Assembly (NCBI GenBank): GCA_963777775.1
Contig: CAVZRL010000005.1
Coordinates: 744,001 to 808,000 of the forward strand
Length of the DNA: 64,000 nt
DNA from: WHSW01 sp963777775
Lineage (GTDB): Bacteria; Actinomycetota; Thermoleophilia; Solirubrobacterales; 70-9
Direction of reading: 5' to 3'
Of the stretch, positions 30,298 to 39,510 are shown piece after piece (position 1 is the first letter of the stretch; every line of letters begins with the position of its first letter). The notes under the pieces were generated by a model that was not told where the DNA came from, did no database searches, and worked only from the letters and a program-made list of their open reading frames with translations. Both the position numbers and the translations under genes were made by a program.

Positions 30298-31424
30298 CTG
30301 ACCGCTCCGCGGGCGAGCACTCGCATCTCCGCTTCGACCACCCCGCCGCGGACCCCGTAGAGGAGGTCGTGAAGGTTGACGCAGGTACAGGCGTGGTTCG
30401 GGATCACCTCGACCCGATCGCCGACCCGCAGCGCGACCTCGCCCCCGGCGGCGGCGCCATGCCCGTGCTCCTCGCTCAGCGCCACCAGCTCGAGCTCGTC
30501 GTGTCCGACGATCGCGCCGTAGCCGGCGAGGCCGGGCGGCGGCCCCGCCTCGCTGAGCGTCTTCGCCCCGGCGTCGATCACGAACCTGCCGGGGAGACTG
30601 GCCGAGACGACGGTCGCCTGGACGCGAAGCGCACAGTCCGCGAGCGCGAACTCCCCCTGCGCCTCGGCGCGGTCCAGGAGCGCGTAGTTGCCGGGCCGCA
30701 GCTCGGTGATCGGGGTTCTGTGCGACTCGAACAGGGTCGCGGTCGACCCGCCCGAGACCCGCTCCCGACGCAGCCCGGCGCGGTCGAAGCGCTCGATCGC
30801 CTCGGCGAGCAGGGCGGCGACCTCGGCCATCCCCGCAGCAGGGTCGGCGGCGCCATGCCGCAGGTGCCCGGGATAGCAGGAGAGGCCGGCGACCGCGAGT
30901 CCGCCGCCAAGCGAGTCGATCGCCGCGGCGAGCTCGGCGGCGGTGGCCGGGGTTGGGACCCCGGTTCGGGCCAGGCCGACGTCGAGCTCGACCAGCGCCT
31001 CGGCCTCGACCCCGCGACCGCGAAGCTCGGTCGCCAGCGGCTCGGCCGCGGCGAGCGAATCGACCGCGACAGTGAGCGGGACCTCGGTGGCTACGCGGGC
31101 GACGCGTTCGACCTTCGCCGCACCGACGATCGGGTAGTGAAGGACGAGCGGCGCCCCGAGCTCGCGGGCGAACAGCGCCGCCTCCTCCGACTTGGCCACG
31201 GTCAGGCCGGCGGCCCCGGCGTCGAGCTGGCGCTGCGCGATCTCGACCGTCTTGTGGGTCTTCAGGTGCGGGAACAGCGCCAGCTCGTGGTCGCCGGCGT
31301 AGCGGGCAACGCGGCTGATATTGCTCTCGAGCCGGTCGAGGTCGACGACCAGCGCCGGGGTCTCGAGCTCGGTCACGGCGCGACCGACGGTGCTCGGCGG
31401 CGGTGCTGCCGGCTCCGCCCTCAT
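30294..31424 (-). CDS. D-serine dehydratase / D-threonine aldolase-like PLP enzyme
   Basis: This is a 376-residue protein. The alanine racemase-type barrel comes first, with the PLP lysine in FPHLKTHKTVEIA (about residue 55). The C-terminal domain has NHACTCVNLHD, whose His and Cys are the zinc ligands of DSD1-type D-serine dehydratases. Substrates in the family are D-serine, D-threonine or 3-hydroxyaspartate. The reaction frees 2-aminoacrylate, which suits the RidA gene in the same operon. The ATG at 31424 overlaps the ATPase stop (ATGA). Confidence 0.82.
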   Translation of the reverse strand: MRAEPAAPPPSTVGRAVTELETPALVVDLDRLESNISRVARYAGDHELALFPHLKTHKTVEIAQRQLDAGAAGLTVAKSEEAALFARELGAPLVLHYPIVGAAKVERVARVATEVPLTVAVDSLAAAEPLATELRGRGVEAEALVELDVGLARTGVPTPATAAELAAAIDSLGGGLAVAGLSCYPGHLRHGAADPAAGMAEVAALLAEAIERFDRAGLRRERVSGGSTATLFESHRTPITELRPGNYALLDRAEAQGEFALADCALRVQATVVSASLPGRFVIDAGAKTLSEAGPPPGLAGYGAIVGHDELELVALSEEHGHGAAAGGEVALRVGDRVEVIPNHACTCVNLHDLLYGVRGGVVEAEMRVLARGAVR

Positions 31425-32608
31425 CCGACCGGCGCAAGGCTGCCGTCGATCTCCAGCGCGACGCCGCTGCGGCGATCGAAGAGGTGGATCTGGGCCGGAT
31501 CGATCGCCAGCTCCACCGATCCCCCCGGTCCGACCGGAGGGCTGCCGTGGATCCGGGCGGTGAACCGCGCCCGGCGGTCGTCGGCGAGCAGCCTGCCCTC
31601 GTCGGCGCCGCTCTCGCCCCCGATCGCGGCCTTGACGTCCTCGGTCGCGACCGCGGGCGCGTCGACGGTGAACAGCAGGTTGCACTCGGCACCCAGGGCC
31701 TCGACCACGTCGACTCCGGCGCTCAGCCGCGGCCAGCTCGGGTCAGAGCCGGGACCGGGGAGCACGAAGCCGGTTGGCCGGATCCCGAGCACGACCTCGC
31801 CGGCGGCGAGCGCGGCGGCGCTGTCGATCCGCAGCGCGGTGCTGCCGAAGGAGAGCTCGGCGCGATCCGCGCGCGCCTCGACCAGGTTCATCGCCGGCGA
31901 GCCGATGAAGGCGCCGACGAACAGGTTCGCGGGCCGCTCGAAGAGCCGCTGCGGCACGTCGCATTGCTGGATCGCGCCGTCGCGCAGGACCGCTACCCGC
32001 TCGCCGAGGGTCATCGCCTCGACCTGGTCGTGGGTAACGTAGATCGTCGTCGTCGGCAGGCGCTCGTGCAGGCGGCCGAGCTCGCCGCGCATGCTGGTGC
32101 GCAGCTTCGCGTCCAGGTTCGAGAGCGGCTCGTCCATCAGGAAGGCGCGCGGCTCGCGGACCAGAGCGCGCCCCATCGCAACCCGCTGGCGCTGGCCTCC
32201 CGAGAGCGCCGCCGGTCGTCGATCGAGCAGCTCGTCGAGGCCGAGCATCGCCGCCATCGAGGCGACGCGGCGCTCTATCTCCTCGGTCGGGACGCGGCGG
32301 CGGCGCAGGCCGAAGGCGAGGTTCTCGCGCACCGACTTGTGCGGGTACAGGGCGTAGCTCTGAAAGACCATCGCCAGGTCGCGATCGGGGGGCTGGAGCG
32401 CGGTCACGTCCTCGTCGTCGATCAGCACCCGGCCGCGCGTCACCCGCTCGAGCCCGGCGATCACCCGCAGCACGGTCGACTTGCCGCACCCCGAGGGCCC
32501 GACCAGGACCATGAACTCGCCCTCGGCGACCTCGAGAGAGACATCGTCGACCGCCGTGACGTCGCCGTCGTAGACCTTGGTCACCCGCTCGAGCCGCACG
32601 CCGGACAT
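31421..32608 (-). CDS. Sugar ABC transporter ATPase (MalK/UgpC type)
   Basis: This is a 395-residue protein. Walker A is GPSGCGKST, the ABC signature LSGGQRQRVAMGRAL, Walker B AFLMDEPLSNLDAKLR, and the switch His lies in YVTHDQVEAMTLGERVAVL. A C-terminal TOBE/regulatory domain of about 150 residues follows, as in MalK. It drives uptake through the permeases at 32994-34774. TGATG junction with the RidA gene upstream. Confidence 0.9.
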   Translation of the reverse strand: MSGVRLERVTKVYDGDVTAVDDVSLEVAEGEFMVLVGPSGCGKSTVLRVIAGLERVTRGRVLIDDEDVTALQPPDRDLAMVFQSYALYPHKSVRENLAFGLRRRRVPTEEIERRVASMAAMLGLDELLDRRPAALSGGQRQRVAMGRALVREPRAFLMDEPLSNLDAKLRTSMRGELGRLHERLPTTTIYVTHDQVEAMTLGERVAVLRDGAIQQCDVPQRLFERPANLFVGAFIGSPAMNLVEARADRAELSFGSTALRIDSAAALAAGEVVLGIRPTGFVLPGPGSDPSWPRLSAGVDVVEALGAECNLLFTVDAPAVATEDVKAAIGGESGADEGRLLADDRRARFTARIHGSPPVGPGGSVELAIDPAQIHLFDRRSGVALEIDGSLAPVG

Positions 32609-32982
32609 CAGCCATCCGCCTCCGGGAGCACCGCGACGCAGTCGATCTCGACCTTGATCCGAGGCAGGGCCGCGCCCACCGTGGTCCGCGCCGGAAGCGG
32701 CTCCCCGAAGGCGCGCGCGTAGACCTCGTTCATCGCTTCGAAGTCGTCGAGGTCGGCCAGGAAGACGCCGCAGCGGACGACGTCGGCGAGCGACGCCCCC
32801 GCCTCGGCCAGCACCGCCGCGAGGTTCTCGAGCACCAGCGCGGTCTGCTCCTCGATCGTCCCGGTGACGAGCTCACCGTCGCGCACCGGCCCCTGGCCCG
32901 AGACGTAGACGAAGCGGCCCTCGGCGATCACCCCCGGCGAGTACGCCCCTCCCGGGGTCGTTCCGAACACGGCCTGTTTCAT
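32608..32982 (-). CDS. RidA family enamine/imine deaminase
   Basis: This is a 124-residue protein of normal length. GAYSPGVIAEGRFVYVSGQG and the C-terminal PARTTVGAALPRIKVEID match RidA, with the carboxylate-binding Arg in the ARTTV segment. RidA proteins hydrolyse reactive 2-aminoacrylate-type enamines made by PLP dehydratases. A DSD1-like enzyme in the same operon is the likely source. GGAGGAG precedes the ATG at 32982. Confidence 0.88.
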   Translation of the reverse strand: MKQAVFGTTPGGAYSPGVIAEGRFVYVSGQGPVRDGELVTGTIEEQTALVLENLAAVLAEAGASLADVVRCGVFLADLDDFEAMNEVYARAFGEPLPARTTVGAALPRIKVEIDCVAVLPEADG

Positions 32983-32993
32983 CTCGTCTCCTC

Positions 32994-33866
32994 CTATCCC
33001 TTCACGGCGCTCGAGGTGAGCGATTGGATGAACGTCCTCTGCGCGAGCAGGAACGCGATCAGGACCGGCGTCACCGTGATCACGTTCCCGGCCATCACGG
33101 CCGAGAAGTCCTGCGTGTGCTGACCCTGGAAGGTGGTCAGGCCGAGGGGAAGGGTCGCGTTCTCGTCGGAGGTGATCGCGATCAGCGGCCAGAGCAGGTC
33201 GTTCCACATCAACAGGAAGGTGAGCGCCGCCAGGGTCGCGAGCGCCGGCCTCGCCAGCGGCAGGGCGACGTGAACGAGGACTCCGAGGTGCGAGCAGCCG
33301 TCGATCCTCGCCGCCTCCTCGACCTCGCGCGGCAGGTTGACGAAGAACTGGCGCATCAGGAAGACCCCGAGCGGCAGGACCAGGGCGGGGACGACCAAGG
33401 CCGCGAGCGTGTCGACGAGCCCGAGCTCATCCATGACGATAAAGGTCGGGATCATCGTCAGCTGGAAGGGGATGATGAGGGTGAAGAGGATCAGCAGGAA
33501 GAGCGCGGTCGAGCCCCGGAATCGCAGGCGGGCGAAGGCGTAGCCGGCGAGCGAGCAGAAGGCCAGGTTCGAGACTACGGTGACGCCGGCGACGATCGTT
33601 GAGTTGAGGAACCAGCGCGGGAAGTTCGAATCGCCGAAGACGGTCCGCCAGCCGTCGAAATGGAGCGAATCGGGGATGATCGTCGGAGGGAACTGGTTGA
33701 TCTGGGCGTTCGACATGAACGAACTCAGGACCATCCAGATCAGCGGCAGGGCGAAGACGATCGCCACCGGGGCCAGGACCAGATGCCAGGGATCGAAGGG
33801 CAGACGCCGTTCCCTCGGCGGCTCGGCGGCGACCGCCGGCAGGGGCCTCTCTGCGATCGTGCTCAT
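32994..33866 (-). CDS. Sugar ABC transporter permease (MalG type)
   Basis: This is a 290-residue protein with six predicted membrane helices. The EAA loop is present (EVEEAARIDGCSHLGVLVHV), which docks with the ATPase. A segment near residue 30 (LVLAPVAIVFALPLIWMVLS) is the first helix. The ATG at 33866 overlaps the stop of the partner permease (ATGA). It forms the channel with the gene at 33863-34774. Confidence 0.88.
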   Translation of the reverse strand: MSTIAERPLPAVAAEPPRERRLPFDPWHLVLAPVAIVFALPLIWMVLSSFMSNAQINQFPPTIIPDSLHFDGWRTVFGDSNFPRWFLNSTIVAGVTVVSNLAFCSLAGYAFARLRFRGSTALFLLILFTLIIPFQLTMIPTFIVMDELGLVDTLAALVVPALVLPLGVFLMRQFFVNLPREVEEAARIDGCSHLGVLVHVALPLARPALATLAALTFLLMWNDLLWPLIAITSDENATLPLGLTTFQGQHTQDFSAVMAGNVITVTPVLIAFLLAQRTFIQSLTSSAVKG

Positions 33867-34774
33867 GCGCGCCGGGCTCGCACCCGGTTGTAGGCGAGCT
33901 GCGCGCCGACCAGCAGCAGCAGGAAGACAGCGACCACGTAGGCAACCGCGGCGGCGTACCCCGCGTTGAAGAGCTCGAAGGCCTGCGTGTAGATGTAGTA
34001 GACGATCACCGCCGTCGCGTCGAGCGGTCCGCCGCGGGTGGTGGCGTAGACGAGGTCGAAGAGCTGCAGCGAGAGCAGCGTCTCCCAGACGGCCAGGAAG
34101 ATCGTCACCGGCAGCAGCTGCGGCAGGATCACGTGCCTGAGCGTCGCCCAGCGGCCCGCGCCGTCGACCGACGCCGCGTCGATCAGCTCCCGCGGGACGT
34201 CCTGGAGCGCCGCCAGGTAGATGACGAGCGGAAAACCGATCCCTCCCCAGATGCCGATCACGACGATCACGAACAGCGCCTGGTCGGGATCGCCGAGAAA
34301 GCCCTGAGTTGGGAGCCCGAGCGTCTCGAGAACCGCGTTCGCGACCCCGAAACGCTGGTCGAAGATGAATGAGAAGAGGACGCCCTGAGCGGCGACCGAG
34401 GCGATGAACGGGACCATGATCGCTGTTCGGTAGAGCCCGATCAGCCGCATCTTCCGGTTCAGCCCGAGCGCCACGAACAGCCCGAGCCCGATCGAGAGCG
34501 GCACGAACAGGACCGTGTAGACGACGGTGTGGGTGATCGCGTCGCGCAGCGCGGGGTCGTCGAGCAGCGCCTCGTAGTTCGACAGCCCCACCCACTGTGC
34601 GGGAGAGATCAGATCGGACGAGTTGAACGAGAGCAGCAGCGACCAACCGATCGGGACGATCGCGAGGCCGATGATGATCACGACCGCCGGCAGGACGAAC
34701 GCCCAGGCCGTCGGGTTGTCCCCGAGGACCCGCTGGGCGAACGTCCTGCGCGGGGCCGCCGGCTCCGTGCTCAT
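33863..34774 (-). CDS. Sugar ABC transporter permease (MalF type)
   Basis: This is a 303-residue protein with six membrane helices, the first at AFVLPAVVIIIGLAIVPIGW. The EAA loop reads RELIDAASVDGAGRWATLRHV. It pairs with the MalG-type permease. The substrate-binding protein gene lies 28 bp upstream. Confidence 0.88.
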   Translation of the reverse strand: MSTEPAAPRRTFAQRVLGDNPTAWAFVLPAVVIIIGLAIVPIGWSLLLSFNSSDLISPAQWVGLSNYEALLDDPALRDAITHTVVYTVLFVPLSIGLGLFVALGLNRKMRLIGLYRTAIMVPFIASVAAQGVLFSFIFDQRFGVANAVLETLGLPTQGFLGDPDQALFVIVVIGIWGGIGFPLVIYLAALQDVPRELIDAASVDGAGRWATLRHVILPQLLPVTIFLAVWETLLSLQLFDLVYATTRGGPLDATAVIVYYIYTQAFELFNAGYAAAVAYVVAVFLLLLVGAQLAYNRVRARRA

Positions 34775-34802
34775 TTCGGCAGCGCTTGCAGACCTCGCTC
34801 GC

Positions 34803-36101
34803 TCAGGAGCCGGGCACCCCCAGCTCCGCGTTCGAGGTCTCGACCGCCTGGCTCAGGGCCTCGCTCGGCTCCGCCTCTCCGTACAGCACCGAGGCGATCG
34901 CCTTGCCCATCGCCTGTGAGATCTGCGGGTACTCGGCAACCGTCGGCCGGGTCCGCGCGAGCTCGGTGTTGGCGATGAACTTGTCGAGGCCGGTGAGGCT
35001 CTGCTCGTACTCCTCGAACCCATCGGCGTCCTCGACGTCGCTGGTCAGCGGCAGGCTGCCGGCCTCCCTGATCCAGCGGACCTGCTGCTCGGGTTCACTG
35101 AACCAGTCCATGAACTCGATCGCCGCCGCGGACCGCGCCTCGCCGTTGTCGAGGATCGCCCAGGTGTCGGGGCCGGCGATCGTCGTGTGCTCGTCGCCGA
35201 ACGACGGCATCGAGACGACGCCGTAATCGACATTGGCGTCGACGTACTCGGGCAGGGTGTACGGACCGGCGACGTTCATCGCCATCTTGCCGCTGGCGAA
35301 GAGCTGCTGCATGCGCTCGCTGCCCGAGGTGGAGTCGATGTAGACCGACCCGTCGGAGCTCGCCTTCTCGACCGTCTCGAGAGCCGCCTCCCCGCTCGGC
35401 CCGTCGAAGCCGACCGCGTCACCTGCTTCGTTCACGATCTCGCCTCCCTGTTGCCAGATCAGCGGCCAGATCCTCCAGGTCGTGTCCTCGTCCCCGATCC
35501 CGGGCCAACCGAAACCCGCGATCCCGGCCTGCGGATCGTTGAGCTCGGCCGCGGTGGCGAGGAAGTCGTCCCAGGTCCAGTCGTCCTTCGGGTAGGGAAC
35601 GCCGGCATCGTCGAAGATCTGCTTGTTGTAGACCACGGCCAGGTTGTCGATGAACGCCGGCACGGCCCGCGGAAGGTCGTCGACCGTGACCGCAGCCTTC
35701 CCGGCCTCGACGAAGCGGTCCCAGTCGAGATCGCCGTTGTCGATCGCCTCGCTCAGGTCGAGGAGCTGCTCGCCGCCGGCCAGGTTGGCGAGGTCGGACC
35801 CGTAGATGTAGGCGATGTCCGGGTAGTTGCCCGACTGCAGCCCGGCGGTCACCTTCTGCAGCATCTGGTCGGAGTTGACCCCGCCGGAGTCCTTCGAGAC
35901 GACGACGTCCGGATGGTCGGCGTTGAAGTCGTTGATCATCTCCTGGATCAGGTCCGCGACCCCCTGGGTCTGGCCGTGCCAGAACGTGATCTCGACCGGT
36001 TCGCCCGAGCTCTGCTCGTCATCGTCAGAGCCGCACCCGACACCGATCAGCGCGCCCATCGCCAGCGCGGCGACAACCAGCCACCTCATCCGTGTCTTCA
36101 C
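34803..36101 (-). CDS. Sugar ABC transporter substrate-binding lipoprotein
   Basis: This is a 432-residue protein. The signal peptide ends in a lipobox (ALIGVGC) and is followed by an acidic linker. EITFWHGQTQGVADLIQEMI starts a family 1 solute-binding fold, with GSDLANLAGGEQLLDL and RAVPAFIDNLAVVYNK as expected. It delivers a sugar or glycoside to the permeases. GTG at 36101 follows GAGGAGAG and is preferred over the ATG at 36089. Confidence 0.88.
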   Translation of the reverse strand: MKTRMRWLVVAALAMGALIGVGCGSDDDEQSSGEPVEITFWHGQTQGVADLIQEMINDFNADHPDVVVSKDSGGVNSDQMLQKVTAGLQSGNYPDIAYIYGSDLANLAGGEQLLDLSEAIDNGDLDWDRFVEAGKAAVTVDDLPRAVPAFIDNLAVVYNKQIFDDAGVPYPKDDWTWDDFLATAAELNDPQAGIAGFGWPGIGDEDTTWRIWPLIWQQGGEIVNEAGDAVGFDGPSGEAALETVEKASSDGSVYIDSTSGSERMQQLFASGKMAMNVAGPYTLPEYVDANVDYGVVSMPSFGDEHTTIAGPDTWAILDNGEARSAAAIEFMDWFSEPEQQVRWIREAGSLPLTSDVEDADGFEEYEQSLTGLDKFIANTELARTRPTVAEYPQISQAMGKAIASVLYGEAEPSEALSQAVETSNAELGVPGS

Positions 36102-36157
36102 GATCTCTCCTCTCCTCGTGATCTTTAAGCCCGCGACCAGGCACTTGCTCCCGGCCG

Positions 36158-36985
36158 CTACATCCCCAGGAGCTCGCCTCCATCGACGACGACGTCCTGA
36201 AGCAAGATGTGCTCGCTCGACGGAGCGAGCAGAAAGCTGACCACGTTCGCGACATCCTCGGGTCGCGCCACCCGGCCGCTCGGGATCCGCGGGCGCATCG
36301 CATCGAGGCTCCCGTGGGCGAGGTCGTCGACGTTGGCGTGGTCGGCGGCGAGCGCGCGCATCATCGGCGTGTTGGTCGCCCCCGGGGAGACCGTGTTGAC
36401 CCGCACCCCGAGCGGAGCCAGCTCCATCCCCAGCACCCGCAGGCCCTGTCGCATCCCGGCCTTCGAAGCGCAGTACGCCGCCTGGCGCATGCGCGGCATC
36501 CGGGCCGCGATCGAGGCCACGCCGACGATCGCCCCCGAGCCGCGCTCGGCCATCGCCCGCCCGTAGGCCTGGGCGACGAAGAAAGCGCCCGTCAGGTTGA
36601 CGGCGATGATCCGCGCGAATTCGTCGGGCTCGACCTCGAGCGCCGGGGCCGGCGCGAAGGCGCCGGAGGCGATCACGAGGCGCTCCGCGTCGGCGCTGGC
36701 GCCGACCAGCGTGGCGACCTGCTCGCGATCGGTGACGTCGGCCTCGAGCGCCTCCGCCTGCAGCCCGTTTCCGGCCAGCTCCGTCGCCAGCGCCCGGCAG
36801 CCGTCGAGCCTCAGGTCGGCGAGCACCAGCCGCGACGTCCACTCCTCGCCGGCGAGCCGGCGGGCGATCTGAGCGCCGATCCCCTGCGCGGCGCCGACGA
36901 CCACGGTCGTCCCGCCGGAGCCCTCCGCGGGCCGCGCCCGCTCCGCCGCCGGCGCGGCGCCGGCGCCCGCCGGCCGGGCGCTCAT
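36158..36985 (-). CDS. Short-chain dehydrogenase/reductase
   Basis: This is a 275-residue protein. After a 25-residue Ala/Pro-rich start come the cofactor motif VVGAAQGIGAQIARRL, the active-site AAYCASKAG and the PG motif (VSPGATNTPMM). It probably oxidises a sugar or polyol with NAD(P). ATGA overlap with the GH4 gene shows they act together. The 56 bp between it and the binding protein gene may hold a weak internal ribosome site only. Confidence 0.85.
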   Translation of the reverse strand: MSARPAGAGAAPAAERARPAEGSGGTTVVVGAAQGIGAQIARRLAGEEWTSRLVLADLRLDGCRALATELAGNGLQAEALEADVTDREQVATLVGASADAERLVIASGAFAPAPALEVEPDEFARIIAVNLTGAFFVAQAYGRAMAERGSGAIVGVASIAARMPRMRQAAYCASKAGMRQGLRVLGMELAPLGVRVNTVSPGATNTPMMRALAADHANVDDLAHGSLDAMRPRIPSGRVARPEDVANVVSFLLAPSSEHILLQDVVVDGGELLGM

Positions 36986-38310
36986 CTGCCCTCCCGGGCG
37001 GCGAGCGCCGGCGCGCGCAGTCCCTCGGGCAGCGCCTCGCCGTGCGCCTCGGTGAGCTCGGCGACCAGCCGCTCGATCTCGTCGACGGTCAGCGACGCGG
37101 CGGTGTTCGGGTCCAGCAGCGCCGCCTGCAGCACGTGCTCGGGGCTGCCCTCGATCGCCGCGCGAACGGTGAGCTCGGCGACGTTGAGGAAGCTGCGGTT
37201 GAGCGCCGCGAGCTGGGGCGGCAGCTCACCGACCCGGACCGGGTGCACGCCGCTCGAGTCGACCATGCACGGGACTTCGACGCAGGCGCCGCGGGGCAGG
37301 TTGTCGATCAGCCCGGCGTTCTCGACGTTCCCGTACACGACGCGCGACTGCCCGGTCTCGATCGAGTGGATGATCTGTGGCGCGTACTCGATGCTCGGCT
37401 CGATCGGCAGCGATTCGCCGGCCGCGAGCAGCTCGCGGGTGCGCTCGTACTCGGCCAGGTTCTCCTCGCTCTCGCGCACGTAGTCGGAGACCGGGATTCG
37501 CATCCGCTCGATCTCGGACTCGTGGCGCATGAACCACGGCACGTACTCGGCCCCGTGCCGGCTCGACTCGGTCGGGAAGTAGCCAAACGCCCGGTAGATC
37601 CGTACCCGCACCCGCCGCAGCAGCTCGGGGTCGTTCTCGATCGCCTCGTCGAGCCTCGGGTAGAGGCTCTCGCCGTCGCGCTCGAAGCGCAGGATGAACG
37701 CCTGGTGATTGACGCCGGCGCCGAGGAAGGTGACCTCCTCGAACGGCACGCCGACGATCTCGGCGAGCTGGCGGGTGGTGTTCTGGACCGAGTGACAGAG
37801 GCCGACTACCCGCTTCTGCGGGCTGCCGGCGTACGTCGCCCAACAGAGCATCGCCATCGGGTTGGTGTAGTTGAGCAGCCAGGCTTCCGGGCATACCGCG
37901 GCCATGTCCTCGCCGATCCCCTGCATCACGGGAATCGTGCGCAGGGCGCGGAAGATGCCTCCGATCCCGAGCGTGTCGCCGATCGTCTGCCGGAGCCCGA
38001 AGCGGGCCGGGATCTCGTGATCGATCACGGTCGCGCGGTGGCCGCCGACCTGGATCATGTTGAGTACGTAGTCGGCCCCCTCGAGCGCCGCGCGGCGGTC
38101 GCCGTGCGCCTCGATTCCCGGCGCTGCACCCGCCTCCTCGGCGGTCACCCGGGCGACGCCGGCCGCGGTTTCGAGCCGCTCCGGGTCGATGTCGTGGAGC
38201 GAGATCGTCGCCCCGCGCAGTTCGGGATAGCTGAGGATGTCACCGATCAGCATCCGGGTAAAGGTCGCGCTCCCGGCGCCGATGAACGTGATCTTTGGAG
38301 CTGCGTTCAT
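36982..38310 (-). CDS. GH4 family glycosidase (alpha-glucosidase/galactosidase type)
   Basis: This is a 442-residue protein. The NAD site KITFIGAGSATFTRMLIGDI opens the protein. NYTNPMAM, GLCHSVQNT (metal Cys) and GVNHQAFIL (metal His) are the GH4 signatures. GH4 enzymes cleave glycosides by an oxidation-elimination route using NAD and a divalent metal, keeping the redox state. It is the first gene of the long minus-strand operon, divergent from the amidohydrolase gene. It probably acts on the sugar brought in by the ABC transporter. Confidence 0.88.
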   Translation of the reverse strand: MNAAPKITFIGAGSATFTRMLIGDILSYPELRGATISLHDIDPERLETAAGVARVTAEEAGAAPGIEAHGDRRAALEGADYVLNMIQVGGHRATVIDHEIPARFGLRQTIGDTLGIGGIFRALRTIPVMQGIGEDMAAVCPEAWLLNYTNPMAMLCWATYAGSPQKRVVGLCHSVQNTTRQLAEIVGVPFEEVTFLGAGVNHQAFILRFERDGESLYPRLDEAIENDPELLRRVRVRIYRAFGYFPTESSRHGAEYVPWFMRHESEIERMRIPVSDYVRESEENLAEYERTRELLAAGESLPIEPSIEYAPQIIHSIETGQSRVVYGNVENAGLIDNLPRGACVEVPCMVDSSGVHPVRVGELPPQLAALNRSFLNVAELTVRAAIEGSPEHVLQAALLDPNTAASLTVDEIERLVAELTEAHGEALPEGLRAPALAAREGR

Positions 38311-38334
38311 GTATATGGACTACTGTCCGCCCTT

Positions 38335-38355
38335 GCGAACGACGTTATCATTCGC
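38335..38355. promoter_or_regulatory. Inverted repeat in the divergent promoter
   Basis: GCGAA-N11-TTCGC lies in the 54-bp gap between the GH4 and amidohydrolase genes. It is a candidate operator for the IclR regulator encoded at 40327. Confidence 0.45.
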
Positions 38356-38364
38356 GCGCAGGCG

Positions 38365-39510
38365 ATGCAAGCGAGCCTCCAGACGACACCGGGACCTTCC
38401 CCATTGCCCGAGCCGGTGCTGCTCTCAGAGTACGTCGCCGAGCCGACCGTGGTCCTCGAGCGCACCACGGTCGAGCGTCCCCGGTTTCCGGTGATCGACT
38501 GCCACGAGCACCTCGGTCGCTGGCTGACGCCCGACGGTGACTGGATCGCGGCGGACCTCGCCGGGCGCCGCGCGGAGCAGTGGACGACCGTCGACGTTGG
38601 GGCGCTGATCGAGGTCCTCGACGTGCACACGGTCGAGGCGTGCGCCAACCTCGACGGCGGTTGGGACGCTGAGCTGGAGGCGAACCTCGACCGTTACGAC
38701 CGCCCTCACCCGGGCCGCTTCCTCACCTTCTGCCAGCTCGACTGGCGGCTCGCCGCCGCCCGCGACGGCTTCGCGGACGCGCTCGTCGCCAGCCTGCGCC
38801 GCTCGGCCGAGGCCGGCGCCCGGGGTCTGAAGGTATGGAAGACGCTCGGGCTCGGATTTCGGGACCGCCGCGGCAAGCTGTTGATGCCGGATGAGGAGCG
38901 GCTCGCGCCGGTGTTCGCCGCCGCGGGCGAGCTCGGTCTGCCGGTGATGATCCACACCGCTGATCCGGTCGCGTTCTTCAGGCCGGTCGACGCGCGCAAC
39001 GAGCGCCTCGAGGAGCTTCTCGCCCACCCCGAGTGGTCCTTCGTCGGCCCGGGCCTGCCGACCCACGCCGCCCTCATGGACTCATTCGAGGCGCTGGTCT
39101 CGGCCCATCCGGGGACCACCTTCATCGGCGCCCACGTCGCCGGCAACGCAGAGGACCTCGGCTGGGTCTCGCGCGCCCTCGACGAGCACCCGAACCTCTA
39201 CGTCGACTTCGCCGCCCGGATCTCCGACCTCGGCCGCCAGCCAAGGGCGGCGCGGCGTCTGTTCTGCCAGCACCCCGACCGGATCCTGTTCGGGACCGAC
39301 GACCCGCCGGTGCGCGCCGATGCCCTGCGGCGCTACTTCCACTTCCTCGAGGCGAGTGACGAGTGCTTCGCGTACAGCGACCAGAGCCCGCCGCCGGCGG
39401 GGCGCTGGACGATCTCGGCGCTCGAGCTGCCCGATCAGGTCCTGAGGGCGATCTACGCTGACAATGCGCGCCGGGTGCTGGGCATGGACGAGAGGAGGAA
39501 CGGTGTCTGA
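38365..39510 (+). CDS. Amidohydrolase-family TIM-barrel protein
   Basis: This is a 381-residue protein. IDCHEHLGRW gives the HxH metal pair, VMIHTADPVAFF a further His, GAHVAGN another and FGTDDPP the catalytic Asp, as in amidohydrolase-2 enzymes (decarboxylases, lactonases). It could open a sugar lactone or hydrolyse an aldonate ester made by the pathway. It is cotranscribed with the SDR and IclR genes through overlaps. Confidence 0.82.
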   Translation: MQASLQTTPGPSPLPEPVLLSEYVAEPTVVLERTTVERPRFPVIDCHEHLGRWLTPDGDWIAADLAGRRAEQWTTVDVGALIEVLDVHTVEACANLDGGWDAELEANLDRYDRPHPGRFLTFCQLDWRLAAARDGFADALVASLRRSAEAGARGLKVWKTLGLGFRDRRGKLLMPDEERLAPVFAAAGELGLPVMIHTADPVAFFRPVDARNERLEELLAHPEWSFVGPGLPTHAALMDSFEALVSAHPGTTFIGAHVAGNAEDLGWVSRALDEHPNLYVDFAARISDLGRQPRAARRLFCQHPDRILFGTDDPPVRADALRRYFHFLEASDECFAYSDQSPPPAGRWTISALELPDQVLRAIYADNARRVLGMDERRNGV

